Positions 11,181 through 22,788 are shown, counted from the stretch's first letter. The stretch: DNA of 64,000 nucleotides from Engraulis encrasicolus (GCF_034702125.1 NC_085858.1:54707624-54771623); one strand, 5' to 3'. Translations and numbers: made by a program. Notes: a model not told the origin generated them from the sequence alone.

Positions 11181-11184
11181 AGTG

Positions 11185-11784
11185 GAAAAGAAAGCCCACC
11201 GGGTAAACTCCCATTGTCATTGTGACACAGCTAGAGATGCACCGGATCCTGATTTTTAGGTTCCTGCCGGATACCGGATCCACTGCTTAAGATCCTGCCA
11301 GATCCGGAACCGGATACCGGATCCTACGAAAGGGTTGAAACACATAGCCTACTCATGCACGTGGGCCCTTTTTATCACGTTGTCTCAAACTATTTTGACT
11401 GAAAAGCCTCGGCTACCGGATCCTGGATCCTGGAACCGGATCCGGATCCTGTGAAAAACCCTATTATCCTGCCGGATCCGGAACCGGATCTTGGATCCTG
11501 TGCATCTCTAGACACAGCACTCCACAGCACACTCTGCACACAATTAAATTGTGTTAATGCCTCACATGTGCAAGGGGCAGCCCGTATTCTCTATGGGGCA
11601 GCCCCAAACCCAAGCCCAAGGGAGCAGTGCAGCAGGGCGGTATCATGCTCAGGGTTCCTCAGTCATGGAGGAGGATGGGTTGAGCACTTCCCCCACCAAC
11701 CTGGCGGGTCAGGGGTAGATCTGGCAACCTTTGGGCTACAAGTGACGCCCTAAACGCTTACGCATGACTGCCCACAGTGTAAAA
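11185..11784 (-). mobile_element. tRNA-derived SINE, reverse copy, split by a hAT MITE
   Basis: Matches the forward copy at 34905-35170 in reverse complement: the GTCATTGTGACACAGC tail, the AGGCA/CACATGTGCAAGG segment, the TCATGGAGGAGGATGGG segment and the GCATGACTGCCCAC head. It is interrupted at 11232-11510. Confidence 0.65.
11232..11510. mobile_element. hAT MITE with 8-bp TSD
   Basis: Ends TAGAGATGCACCGGATCC and TGCATCTCTA; flanked by GACACAGC at 11224-11231 and 11511-11518. The interior is made of repeated CCGGATCC/GGATCCGG words. It inserted into the SINE. Confidence 0.85.
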
Positions 11785-12198
11785 CAGGGATGTCAAACTC
11801 AGACCCGGGAACCAAATCTGGCTCGTGGAGTGATTTTATTTGGCCCGCAAGATCATTTCAAATATGTATTACAGTTGGCCCAGCATTAATGCATAATGTG
11901 ATTAGACTTGAATGAAAATGTGTCTGTCACAGGAATATGAGTGGGCCCAGGTCATTGAAACAGCTCACACTCATATGGAACAGAATATGTGCAGACACAT
12001 TTGAACTATGATTGAAGTGTGTGTATGCACAATTTTAGGCGGACCCGGGTCACTGTAGCAGGCAGCCCAGTGCCCCACCATTAGAGCCACAGTAGGGCCA
12101 GGCTATTTTTTGAAAAACAAAAAAATATTGAGTTTGGCCTTCGACTTCGTTCCAGATTTGAATTTTAGCCCTTGGCCTATTTGGATTTGACACCCCTG
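11785..12198. mobile_element. hAT-like MITE
   Basis: Begins CAGGGATGTCAAACTCA and ends TTTGACACCCCTG. These are imperfect inverted ends of a type common in vertebrate hAT elements. Flanks GTGTAAAA and GTTTAAGA match at 6 of 8 bases, as expected for an old insertion. Confidence 0.6.
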
Positions 12199-12212
12199 GT
12201 TTAAGAAGTTAT

Positions 12213-12569
12213 AGGGACACTGTGTGAGATTTTTAGTTGTTTATTTCCAGAATTCATGTTACCCATTCACTAATGTTACCTTTTTCATGAATACTTACCA
12301 CCACCATGAAATTCTAAGTATTCATTATGTCTGGAAAAATTGCACTTTTCATACATGTAAAGGGGGATCTTCTCCATGGTCCGCCATTTTGAATTTCCAG
12401 AAATAGCCATTTTTAGCTGCAAAAATGACTGTACTTGGGCCATACTAGAAAATATTAGTTAATTACTTAGTAAACTATCATGAAAAGGTCAAATTTGGCA
12501 ATAGGCGACACAGTTTCAATGAGCAGCATAGTTGCAGTACCTTTTTTGACCATTTCCTGCAGTGTCCCT
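12213..12569. mobile_element. MITE with AGGGACACTG ends, copy 1
   Basis: Ends are AGGGACACTG and CAGTGTCCCT. It is highly similar over its full length to 58583-58941, including the GGTCCGCCATTTTGAATTTCC block. Copy 2 is flanked by TTTAA-like sequence on both sides, hinting at a TTAA-type target. Confidence 0.75.
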
Positions 12570-12577
12570 TTAAGAAA

Positions 12578-13798
12578 AGAGGACTCCTGTCTCTTCGATT
12601 AGATGACTTGCCGCTACCTCAAGGGTAATTTAACCTGGTGTACAACTGAACCTGCTTCTTGGAGTACTCCCCAAGAGCACATATTTGAAAGGTTCACTTG
12701 TTCCCCACTGTACTTGTGCACTAGACTGGACTAGTGCTGGGCAACATCGTTTCATTTGACAGAAATGAGCCTGGTCAAGTGGCAACATTCAGTAGGTGGT
12801 TGGTAGAGAGCTGTCAGGGAACAGCACACAAACACACTAACATACAGTGGAATGCATAGAATACAGTACAAACTTATTTTACTAAAAATAAATCATATCC
12901 ACAGCAAGAGTTGATGATTAGTAGTCATGTTCGTAATCACCATTAGTCAGTGGTTATGATTGTCAGTTTGGATTTTTTTTTTCCCTCACTAATTGCCCAG
13001 CCCTACAAAGTGTGTGACTGAATTTCTTTTCCTCTGCATAGTGCATAAGTGAACATTTCAGAATAATAGACCCCTGTGTTCTTCAAAACTAATTCTCACA
13101 CATGATTACAGGCTCCACCGGTAAATGTGACCCATCTTTGGCTGATGCACTGTCCAAACATCCCTTCAAATGTTTACTCATCCTATTCCTCATGGAATGT
13201 CACACTGCTCCTACCCAGGAAGAGAATACAGTATATGTACACCAGCTGTCACTGTGCCAAATGCATCATTTGTTAAAAAAAACTTTTAAAAAACCACATA
13301 ATCTCAGAGATGTATTTTATTTGGGATTATATATTTGATTAATTCTGAGATGCACTGTTTACCATTCCATATCGTTCTCTGTTGTATTTAAATAATAAGT
13401 AAATTAAATAAAGTATCAGCCATAAAGAGTGGCATGGTGTAGGACATGATGGGGTATGTTGTGGATTTTATATGTACGGCAAGAACAGTGTGCGTGAAGC
13501 CAAACAGTATTCAATACAACAAACAATAAATGTGTTTACCAAGACCCAATATGTAGTATCTTGTGGTGGGATATTCACAGCACTATGCTACTTACACTTC
13601 ACTCTTTGCACCTTGCATACAGCATCTACACTACTTCACATCACCTGTATGACCACTGATTGTACTGTGTGTGTGTGTATGTGTGTCTTATGTTTATGTT
13701 TGGTTTAATGCACATCGGAGACATGCCAAACCCAATTTCAAACTTCTGTGCCAACCCAACATTGCTTTTTGACAATTAAGTACACAGTAAATTCTGCA
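12578..13798. other. Intergenic; no gene seen
   Basis: AT-rich with no exon that I can support. An AATAAA at 13407-13412 lies in the GIMAP orientation but is 2.4 kb from its stop, so its use is uncertain. Confidence 0.4.
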
Positions 13799-13874
13799 GT
13801 GCTAATTTAACACTTTGAGAGTTGATTTGACATAATTTGGACTTATATGAACTCTCTAAGTGTTGAATTAACAC
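13799..13874. repeat. Short inverted repeat
   Basis: GTGCTAATTTAACACTTTGA and a near-complement ending TGTTGAATTAACAC flank a ~25-bp loop. Probably a miniature palindromic element. Confidence 0.55.
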
Positions 13875-13954
13875 CACAACATTTACTAAGTACAGTTGAC
13901 ACATGACAGGACAACAAAAATCAGCCTTTACTCTGGAGCACCATCAGCTGAGGA

Positions 13955-15571
13955 TGTCATCATCATAAACATTCTTTTATTAAGACTTTACAAAAGCTAG
14001 GTACAAAAAAAGTACAATTTCATAAAGCCATGTTTCTTCCATTGCACTTGAGGAAAGAAGTGCTTGAAATGTCTGTTCGTACCATTTCCAAGCTTAAGAA
14101 GAAAGCATTGCCATATTTGGTTTACTGTGATCAAGTTTGATCCATGATTGCTTCAGAAAACTAAATACACTGAGTTGAATGAGTCATAACCTCTTTGTCT
14201 ATCTGAAGTGGGCAAAACTTGCGAAGTAAAAACTTGAGTGACAGGAACTCAAAACATGTGTAAAAAACATAACTAAAAGACATGTAAAAGAACAGTTCCC
14301 ATAAAACTAATGAAAAAGACAACATATGGAAGACACATCCATAGGTTTTCAAACAGCAAGACCATCATCAAGGAAGACCATCATCTATGTACATGGGATC
14401 ATGTAACTACCATTGTATTACACAAAGTTGTTCTGGATTAACTGTAATAAGAATATAAACAGCAAATGATCTATGAAGGTGAAGATTAGACCGAATCTTA
14501 ACACGGCATTGTATTAGTCACACTACTATGTATGTTGATTTTTTCAAATGTAAACGAAGCAGGCCCACATGAGAACGGCCCGGATGTTGGAAAGGGCAAA
14601 CAAGGAATGCCACATCATCGGGTACTGACAAGTCAAGGGCAGCATGAACAATACAACTGCATGTTGAAATTGGTCTTGTCCTTTAAGACGTTTCTAATGT
14701 TATGGCATTGCGACTGTATGGGTAACCAATGACAAATGGCTGAGAGACAAATGGAAATGAGAGACTTTGTTTGACTTTTACTGAAATGCAAGACCTATCC
14801 AAATGCAGGCCATACTTGACGTTGTATAAGGCACCATCACTTACAATCTTACATGACTGTCAACATGTAAATCAGATACAAAAGGAAAAAAATCCATAGT
14901 AAAGTAATACGTTAATAGTAAATGGTGAAGAAACAATGACAACTGATGTGAAAAGAAAACAAATCAATTTATAAAAGGATTAAACACAGGAGGCCTATAC
15001 TAAAAAGCTGGTTCAGGAGTAAACCAGGTTCAGAGGTAAATCATCTAATAGAAGAGCCTGGAGTCCTTAAGAAAATGAGGACTCCAGGCTCTTCTATTAG
15101 GTGATTTACCTCTTAACTTCACCTGGTTTACACTCCTGAACCAGCTTCTTAGTATACCCCTCTGGTCTCGCAAATTAACTGAAATTCGGGTGCTTAAAAT
15201 GTCCCCGAAACTACCCAACACAGACACATAAAATAATATGAAAATGGCACAAGTGACTGCCCTTTACGCGCACATACCAAGGAAGACAAAGAACTTACAA
15301 TGTTATTTTAACATCCAACATATTTATCCCTTACATCTTCCTCAAACAAACAAACAAAAACAATAGGATTGGTTTCCTATGAAAGTATCCGACAATGGCA
15401 AACACTGTTTGTGCACTTACTCTTGAAGTTGTTTCAATCTGTTGAAGGTTGAAGCTTGTTTTTTTTCCTTCAAGTCACTACTGTGGCCCTAGAGATATTT
15501 CCAAGGTGACAGAAATGATAAGGGCTGGCAAACTGACGTTCTCTCGCTCCCTCTTTTTTTGTGTGGAAACT
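13955..15571 (-). other. kdelr3: Probable kdelr3 3'UTR
   Basis: Lies just downstream of the receptor stop codon on the minus strand. A minus-strand AATAAA at 13976-13981 is a candidate polyadenylation signal, giving a ~1.6-kb UTR. It contains the hairpin at 14996-15156. No other coding exon is seen. Confidence 0.4.
14996..15156. repeat. Hairpin-forming palindromic MITE
   Basis: Arms of ~75 bp: CTGGTTCAGGAGTAAACCAG and GAAGAGCCTGGAGTCCT pair with their complements across a ~12-bp loop. If the surrounding stretch is kdelr3 3'UTR, the transcript would carry a long stem. Confidence 0.75.
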
Positions 15572-18500
15572 TCACACAGGCATTGGCAGACTCATCTTTG
15601 CATTACCCCGGAGAACTGCATGAGAAGGGGGCAGAAAGTCAACATTTAGTGTTTTTTACACAGTTAGGAGCAAAGAAATTATCTCAGTGGAAAAAAAAAC
15701 CTAAGTAACATGTTAAAACTAGTCAAACAAGTCAAAGATCACTGCTCATCTATATAAGGTGCAAGATTTACAGTAGTATGAACAGAGAGAGTAGAGATAT
15801 ATATATACTTAAAGAATCTCTGGTATGAACTTACCAGTTAAAGGGGGAAATGTCTGCACACTAAGTTAAAAGGGCTTTAGCTGCTAGCTTTTGGTCACAG
15901 GAAGGCTTTTTTGCAGTGTGCAGATTTTTAGGTCCATAACCATTTCAAACATAAATGTAGCCTCAGAAAGCATACCATTCAACCACTGGAACGCTGAACT
16001 AGTCATTGCAAAGACTAAATTAGTGTTACCATGGTCCTCCTACACTTCTACCACTTTACACAGAGTGTCCACTAATGGGCTACTTTATAACTTGGTTGTG
16101 GCCATTTCGGCTAACAGCGAATATAAAATGGGCCATGTCTTAACATTTTAAAGTAATAGACCCATAGTTTGACGTAACTTACCCCTGGTGACGTAGAGAT
16201 AGAAGAAGTCGCAATAGAAGATGGTCTGCACCACTCCGGACACCACAGCGATTTGGTCGAAGAAGCCCTCGGTGTTGTAGCGATAGACCCAGTTGGCCAG
16301 GTAGAGGGCCCGGTACAGGCCCAGGAAGAACAGGTAGTGGGTGGTGATTGACTCCGCCTCGCCCGTCTTGGTGATCATGAACAGCTGAGGCAAGATGGCC
16401 ACGGACTCCAGGTAGATGGAGAAGGTCCAGAGGATCTGGGTGTAATTAACATGCCGACAGAGTTAGTAAGTCAAAAGTGGGAAAAGAAGCTTATAGATAA
16501 ATGAGGACCAAACAAATGATGCCAAGGCCAGTAGGGCTGTCAAGGTTAAGAGATAATACGTAATAATACACAGAACAGCACAGCACAGCACAGAAAAAGG
16601 TGGTCAGGAGGACGGTCACAACTGCCAGCAAACTTCTCAGGATCCCTCTGCCAAGCATGGAGAGTCTCTACAAGGACAGACTGCTAAAAAAGGCAGACAA
16701 AATAATTGAACAGTACACACATCCACTGTCTTCTTGCTTTCAACTCCTGCCATCTGGACGCCGCTTTTGTACCCCTTCCTGTCTAAAAACAGGTCAAGGT
16801 TTTCTTTTATCCCTCAGGCTATTAAGGCACTCAACGAGGTGATGTCTTAATCCATCAGCTTTGGTGTATAGTATAGTGTATGCAGGTCTGTCTTTCCTGT
16901 CTTGTTTTGTTTTCGTTTTGTTTTTGTTCTGTCTGTTGCTTTGTTATACCTGTCTGTGTCTCATGTGCCAGCGTCTGTACTGCAAACAAAATTGCCCCAT
17001 GGGGACAATAAAGTACTACTACTACTACTAATAACTTAGTATTGCATAGTGCCCTTCATGTAACCCTAAGGTCGCTTAAATGTATCCAACAAGACGTATC
17101 CAGTAGGTGTACCTGACTTGGTTAATTACATTCATGTCGATGCATTTCACGTCACTAATATACACTCACAGGCCACTTTATTAGGAATACCTGTTACAAC
17201 TGTTCTTTGAGGCAAATTTCTGTTCAGCCAATCACATGTTGCCAACTCAATGCATTTACGTATGCAGGTAGACATGGTCGAGATGATCTGATGCAATTCA
17301 AACTGAGCATCATAATGGGGAAGAAAGGCTATTTAAATGACTTTGAACATGTCATGGCTGTTGATGCCGAAAGGGCTTGATTTGAGTATTTCAGAAAAGA
17401 CTTTTCAACTGGGATATTCACACACAACCATCTCTAGGTTTTACAAAGAATGGTCCGAAAAATAAAAAAAATACAGTGAGCAAAAATGCCTTGTTGATGG
17501 CAGAGGTCAGAGGAGAATGGCCAGACTGGTTTGAGCTGATACAAAGCCAACATTAAGTCAAATAACCACAAATTACAACCGAGGTATGCATAAGAGAATC
17601 TTACGGCAAATGGGCTACAGCAGCAGAAGACCACATTTGGTGCCTTTCCTGTCAGCTAAGAACAGGAAAAGGGGGCAACAATTTGCACAGGCTCACCATA
17701 GACGACACTAGAAGATCGGAAAAATGTTGCCTGGTCTGATGAGTCTTGATATCTACTGCAACACTCCGGTGGAATGGTCAGAATTTGGTGTCAACAACAT
17801 GAAAGTATGGATCGGTAACACTTTAGAATAACTACCTATATACTACCTTTATAAGAACTTTATAAAAATGAACTAATCATCAACAAAATGTTTACAAATG
17901 TTTAAAAACGGGTAAGGAATACTATGTTAACACAGCAGACACAGTACAGTCGCATTGTTCCTGTTCTTGTTCTCCTCCAAAGACCAGAAGGCATGAAACC
18001 ACATAAAACGCACACAGTAGGAGTTGATTTCCACTCCACTGTGCGGTCATAGTTTGGTTCTTACCCATTTACAAACATTTGAAAATGCTTTGTTAAATGT
18101 TCATTATTATGAAATATTAATAAAGTGTTTATAACGCTTTTTTGGGTAGTTATTCTTAAGTGTTACCCATGGTTCGACCCTGCCTTACATCATTTCAGTT
18201 TGGGGATAAAATGGCATAAGGATATTTTCTTAGCACAATTTGGACCAATTAATCTTTGTTGGAATGTCACAGCCTACCCGAGTACTGTGACAGGCAGTTC
18301 AGGCAGTTCTGAAGGCAAAGGGGGTCTAACCCAGCACTAGAGAGGTGTTCCTAAAAAAGTGGCCGGTGTGTATAAAGTAGGTGTGGTTATTTACTTGACT
18401 TAGAGGCTGTTTCCATGTAGCCCGGTATTTCTAAATGTGCATTTTTTCCCCTCCTGTTTACATTGGTTTTGGAATCCCGTTTCCACGTAAGCAGAGTTTT

Positions 18501-21500
18501 AAAACTCACATATTAAAAATCCTGCTTTAAAAATATCCCATTTAGGAAATTAAAATGCAGCTGTTACGTCAGTTTTTATTTTTCAACCCATGTTGCATTT
18601 CCACCTAAACAGGAGAAAAAAATATCCACATTTTAAAATATCCTGCTACGTGGAAACTAGGAGACAAGAGACTTTTTTTGTAAGGAAAATGAAACCACTA
18701 TAAAAAGAGAGGACTGTGATAAGTGGGGCAGTGTGGGTGTGAGTGTGTGATCAATAAGGCATGAGGGTATTTGGATGGTAAAATATGAGCATTACAGCAT
18801 AAGGTTGTGATGTCACAACAAAAGTTGTGATGTTGTGATGTCTCACTGTCACCCTGTTCAGTTGACTCCTTTGTGAAGAAACTAAACAGATAACCAGTCA
18901 GTTTCGCTTTATGCTACTGTGTTTATGATATTTCGCTGCAATAAATGTGTGGTAGTGTTTCTCTGCAATAGGGGTAAATTATGGTGTACAACACTGCCCT
19001 TTGTTTCTTTTGCATAATATAAAAGCAAGATCTAAGGACTGAACATTTGAAATGTTCCCTGGACCCTGACTATGCTGACAAAATGACTTTTGTTTTACTC
19101 AAAAAGTCATTTTATAATGGAATCTACAGGCAGTTCATAACACAGAGGCATCATTAAGGTTTTACACAAAGAGATGCATGAAACCTGTGAGGCACAGGGG
19201 ACTAAAGCTAAGCTACATCCACCACCTAACCAAGCAGTTAAGCAATTACAAACAGGGAAGTTCTGGAGGCCAGAACTGATGAGCACATGCTTTCTCAAAG
19301 CATTTCCAGCAGAATATCTGCTCATCAAGGTGGGTGGAGGTTAGCCAGGGTCCGAGACATGAACCGTACAGTAACCATTATTGTTGGAAAGGCCATGTTG
19401 TGCATTTTCATATGGCCCTCCACGTGTTTAGCCGGATCACACCGCACTCTCGATTAAAAGGTGCCAAACATAAACAAAAACTGTGTAAAATTGAAAGAAA
19501 AATGTCTGCACACTTAAATCCCCTTTGTGTTCTTTTTAATAGGCCAAGCTTTCGGTCTACTGACCTTCCTCAGGGCTCCCTGACCTTCCATATGGCCCTC
19601 CACAAAAATAAATAGATAATACAACTTTTGTAATGCAACTTTAGACATGGCCTTCACAATACAAAATATATATCTTTTCAGTGGACCTACTCACAGTGGA
19701 AGGTGTTTGCTGTCAATTTACATCACACTAAGCTGACACTTTTATCCAAAGTGATTTGCAGATATTACCGGATATTGGTTACAGTCCCTGTAGCAGCAGT
19801 GTGGGGATAGGTGCCTTGCTCAAGGACACTTCAGCCGTGGAGGGAGGAAAGGATTGGTAAGGGATGGGATTGATGAAAAAGGTAGGTCTGCACACTGCCG
19901 ATGAGCTCCAAAAATAAACTTTATTATTTAAAATGCAACGTTTCGATCACACTGGATCTTCATCAGGCATGCAAGGGATGGGATGGAACCTGCAACCCTG
20001 TGATCTACAGTCCAACTCCCTAAACATTACAGCATGGCTGTCCCCAATGGCCGCCTTAGCTATTCAATTCAGGGGGGAAAAACATTACCAGTACAAGGAT
20101 GGTGTCATGCAACATGGAAATTGTGCTGCATCCAACTGGATAGCCGTTGGCTGGAGAGTGATTCTTGATATCTGAAGGTTGCCGGTTCAAATCCTGTATC
20201 ATCCATGACTCAAGTGCCTTTAAGCCCACACTGCTACAAGGATTTAGCCAATACTGAATACCTGCTGTAACTGTAAATTACTTCAGATAAAAGCACCAGC
20301 TAAGCACAATGTAATGCATGGGGAGTTGATCTTGGAATCTGAATGATGGAGGTTCAAATCCCATATCACCCACGGCTGAAATGCCCTCAAATCAATATTG
20401 TTCCAGGGACTTAACCGATACCCTGGCCTGCCCCTCTACACAAAGTAAGTCAGTTTAGTAGAGTAGAGTAGAGTATTATTGCTTTTGGATAAAAGCATCA
20501 GCTAAATGTAATGCAATGTGATTTAATGTATTGCAATTTAATGTAATCTACTGCAATGTAGTTAGATGTAATGCATTTTAATAAGATGTATTGTAATATT
20601 ATGCATTATACTGTAATGGGTCAGCTGTGGCCTAAGTAGTTACGTTTTTTAAGGTTTGAATCCCACCCTTCCACTACCTATCTCACTACATGACTGACTG
20701 AGTATTGCTCCAGGGACTGTAACCAATACCCTGTACTTAAAATAACTAAATCAATTGGGTAAAAGCATCAGCTAAGTGTAATGTAATGTAATGTAATGTA
20801 ATGTAATGTAATAGGCTGGGCTGGGCTGAGCTGGGCTGACCTCGAGAGGGGTGAAGGCGTAGTTCTCCAGGAAGGAGAGTCCAGCCACAGGGACCAGCAG
20901 GAACTCCACGCGGAACGAGTCGTTATCCGAGTCGTAGCTGCTGCGGAACCGAATGTAGATCAGGTACACGGTGGCGTAGGCCAGAGACAGGAAAACCACC
21001 TGGATGATGATGAGGAGGAGGAGGAGGAGGAGGAGGAGGAGGAGGAGGAGAGGATTATTATGAACACATGATCGGGTAAATAGGAGTGTAGGTGAAACAC
21101 CGAGAACCTGAGTTGCAACCAAATGTGAAAGACACATCTACACGTAGTGTCTCCGGTGTGGATGTGCTGGAATGTGGTGTGGGTAGAGAGAGAAAAGTAC
21201 TAGATAAAACAACTGCGCTTGATGTACTACACAAAGAATGACCCAGAACATTTATTCACTGCAAAGTTGTGGTGGAATTGTAAAATATGCCTACAGAGAT
21301 TGTGCCAAAGCACGCTGCACAACACAGAATGACAAATATAAATATGAGCACTTTAAGAAATCCCTCTCCATGTACAGGCCTTTTTGTTGACTGTAGATGC
21401 TTTACCTTCATAATAGTGTTGTATAGAGAGATAAAGCTGGTGAAAAGGTCTAGGTATCTTGCGGTGAAGACGAGAGCAAACAGCATCTGTGACTTCCCAG

Positions 21501-22037
21501 AGATTCCTGCAACAGAGAAAGAAGGGGGGGGGGGTCATGCTATGTCCGTGGTACAGTATGTTGCCCAGCAATGAAAAGCCCAGGGCGTGGGATCATGCAA
21601 GGACATGCATCATGCAAGGTCTGGTCATAACTCATTGCGCAGAAAAATATCTCCAATGTGGCATGAAGGAAGGGAGACAGCTGAGTCGACTGTTAACATG
21701 TCTCACAAAGCATCTTGGAAACCTTGCTTGCCACGTAGAGAGGAAGTGCAGAATCAGTGACTGGAACTACAACTATTTGAAGTAACATGCCGTTTGAAAA
21801 GGGAGATTATGTAGGCTTACTTCCATATTCACAATTCTCAAGTAAGCCAGAGTCAAAGAAAAGAAGGTGCGGCGCGTAATTGAGTTACCATAAACATTAA
21901 CAAATGGCTACATCAACTGAAACACTTCTATAATAAGCTTACATACCTGCACACGATTTCGATCTCCATATTTTCATAAACAATATGATGATGGCAACAA
22001 GATGTGACACGTCACCGCAGAGCCGAAAAACATTCAT
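15572..22037 (-). CDS. kdelr3: KDEL endoplasmic reticulum protein retention receptor
   Basis: A seven-helix Golgi/ER receptor that binds C-terminal KDEL-type signals on soluble ER proteins and returns them by COPI carriers. Five exons read right to left: 21947-22037 (ATG at 22035-22037), 21406-21506, 20841-20999, 16183-16435 and 15572-15615 (TGA). All splice sites are GT-AG and phases match, giving 215 residues against 212-214 usual for the family. Clear family blocks are the MNVFR start, [49 protein letters not shown] and [41 protein letters not shown] and the LPMP ending match KDELR3 better than KDELR1 or KDELR2. The nearby KCNJ4-like channel fits the human 22q13.1 order. The cytosolic tail is unusual ([14 protein letters not shown]), without the lysine cluster of the human paralogues. 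Intron 3 is 4.4 kb and TE-rich. Confidence 0.95.
15783..15822 (-). mobile_element. 40-bp minimal CAGAGA-family element
   Basis: CAGAGAGAGTAGAG is joined by a short AT run to ACTTAAAGAATCTCTG: only the two ends of the family remain. It is flanked by exact 7-bp repeats GTATGAA at 15776-15782 and 15823-15829. It lies in kdelr3 intron 4, before the last exon in transcript order is reached. Confidence 0.8.
16585..17030 (+). pseudogene. LINE 3' fragment (end of reverse transcriptase frame and tail)
   Basis: A frame at 16600-16842 reads VTTASKLL, then ESLYKDR and [10 protein letters not shown], matching the C-terminal part of the intact LINE frame (VTTSCKLM, ENIYEER, FELLPSGCRF). It ends in ATTGCCCCATGGGGACAATA and an (ACT)n tail. 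It lacks everything upstream, a typical 5'-truncated insertion. Confidence 0.8.
17159..18374 (+). pseudogene. Tc1-like transposon relic
   Basis: Begins TATACACTCACAGGCCACTT and ends with the complementary GTGGCCGGTGTGTATA. Between them are recognisable but frame-broken pieces of a Tc1/mariner-type transposase: the HTH region around 17420-17600 (GGCAGAGGTCAGAGGAGAAT) and the GATGAGTCT catalytic block near 17735. Stops and indels are scattered, so it is dead. It is split by the element at 17814-18166. Confidence 0.75.
17814..18166. mobile_element. MITE inserted in the Tc1-like relic
   Basis: Inverted ends GGTAACACTTTAGAATAACT and AGTTATTCTTAAGTGTTACC. The Tc1-like sequence resumes on the far side, showing that this insertion is younger. 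Confidence 0.75.
18409..18657. mobile_element. MITE with GTTTCCATGTAG ends
   Basis: Ends GTTTCCATGTAG and CTACGTGGAAAC form short inverted repeats; the interior is AT-rich with the TTTAAAAATATCC motif. Family not named. Confidence 0.5.
19735..20050. mobile_element. SINE-type repeat interrupted by a short element
   Basis: Contains CACTTTTATCCAAAGTGATT and GTGCCTTGCTCAAGGACACT, words common in fish interspersed repeats, continuing after the insertion with GGAACCTGCAACCCTGTGAT. Confidence 0.5.
19871..19972. mobile_element. 102-bp GATGAAG/CGAAACG element with 12-bp TSD
   Basis: Flanked by identical AAGGGATGGGAT at 19859-19870 and 19973-19984. It contains GGTAGGTCTGCACACTGCC, AATAAACTTTATT and AACGTTTCGATC, and ends ATCTTCATCAGGCATGC. 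Relatives lie at 30605-30700 and 41718-41876. Confidence 0.7.
20140..20810 (+). repeat. Row of three tRNA-derived SINE copies
   Basis: Copies at about 20140-20310, 20320-20520 and 20620-20810. Each has a B-box-like GGTTCAAATCC (or diverged GGTTTGAATCCC), a CCAGGGAC segment and a tail of AAAAGCATCAGCTAA followed by (ATGTA)n. All run in the same direction, antisense to kdelr3. Confidence 0.6.
21010..21052. repeat. (GAG)n microsatellite in kdelr3 intron 2
   Basis: About 14 GAG triplets immediately upstream, in transcript order, of the exon starting at 20999. On the coding strand this is a (CTC)n pyrimidine tract just before the acceptor. Confidence 0.85.
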
Positions 22038-22560
22038 TTTGGCGCACGGTCTTTGTTGCGACGAAGTTATAAGAATGGACCGCTACCAGCGTCGTTACCT
22101 CCTGACAGGCTGATACAAGTGCCTTACGCCGAATCCAAAATAAAGCAAGGCCTGGTGCAGAAGAAGTAGACAGCGTTAAAACAAAAAAGGTCTGTACGTT
22201 CCAGCACTTGGACGTCTTTCCATTCACGACACTATCCACTGGACCAAATCCTTAACTTCTTTTGCGTCTGGTTTGTTTGCATCGGCTCTGCATACACATT
22301 CCCCTGCAGTGGACGGGGAGCACATCTAAAGTTTGTGGCCTAGGTGACGTGGCTACACAATCGCTGGGAAGATCCGCCGAGGGCCCTTGTGATATCCGTA
22401 TTCTACGCAACCCGTTGCGTCTGAGCATACAATTGGTCGACGAGAACACCCTAGCAATAATCCTTAAAGGAGAAGATAAGAAACCTGGTTTGGGTTTTTT
22501 TTTAAAGGACTTTGTGTGCCAGACATAATACGCCAGCTGAGCATTTGTTAAACTAAACTG
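22038..22560 (-). promoter_or_regulatory. Probable kdelr3 promoter and 5'UTR
   Basis: This stretch upstream of the receptor ATG has many CpG steps (for example GACGTGGCTAC, CGTATTCTACGC), as expected of a housekeeping promoter. No TATA box or exact start could be assigned. An open frame at 22262-22528 lacks family motifs. Confidence 0.4.
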
Positions 22561-22785
22561 CACATGAACAAGTCAAAGGTTGATATTGTAGGTTGAAAAC
22601 GCATAGTCTAATCTCAAACTTTGATAACCCTGGGGACGTTTGCCATGCGCATTTCAGTCTGTAGGCCTGACAATATAGTCTCTAAAATGTAGCTGCTCAT
22701 CATAGGTTTGCATCTATCTCTATCTATCTCCTTGGGTTGCACAGATAGGGATGATGTGGTTCTAAAGTTTTTTATTTCCAGAATT

Positions 22786-22788
22786 TGA

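Larger units (their letters stand above)
16436..20840 (-). other. kdelr3 intron 3
   Basis: A 4.4-kb intron made largely of mobile sequence: LINE fragment, Tc1-like relic with an insertion, palindromic MITE, short GATGAAG element and at least three SINE copies, annotated separately. 18660-19730 holds no further feature that I can support. Confidence 0.8.

Noticed and set aside
15480..15569. Alternative last kdelr3 exon ending in a VSLPA-containing tail
   Set aside because: It has a poor acceptor and an over-long tail; the exon at 15572-15615 has a strong acceptor and the expected LPMP ending. Another candidate near 14790 was dropped for the same reason.
21489..21785. Plus-strand frame beside kdelr3 exon 2
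   Set aside because: It overlaps the kdelr3 exon 2 acceptor region, has no motif, and is likely a shadow.
15572..22037. Naming the receptor KDELR1
   Set aside because: First considered because KDELR1 also neighbours a KCNJ gene in human, but the MNVFR start, [18 protein letters not shown] block and LPMP tail fit KDELR3 better.
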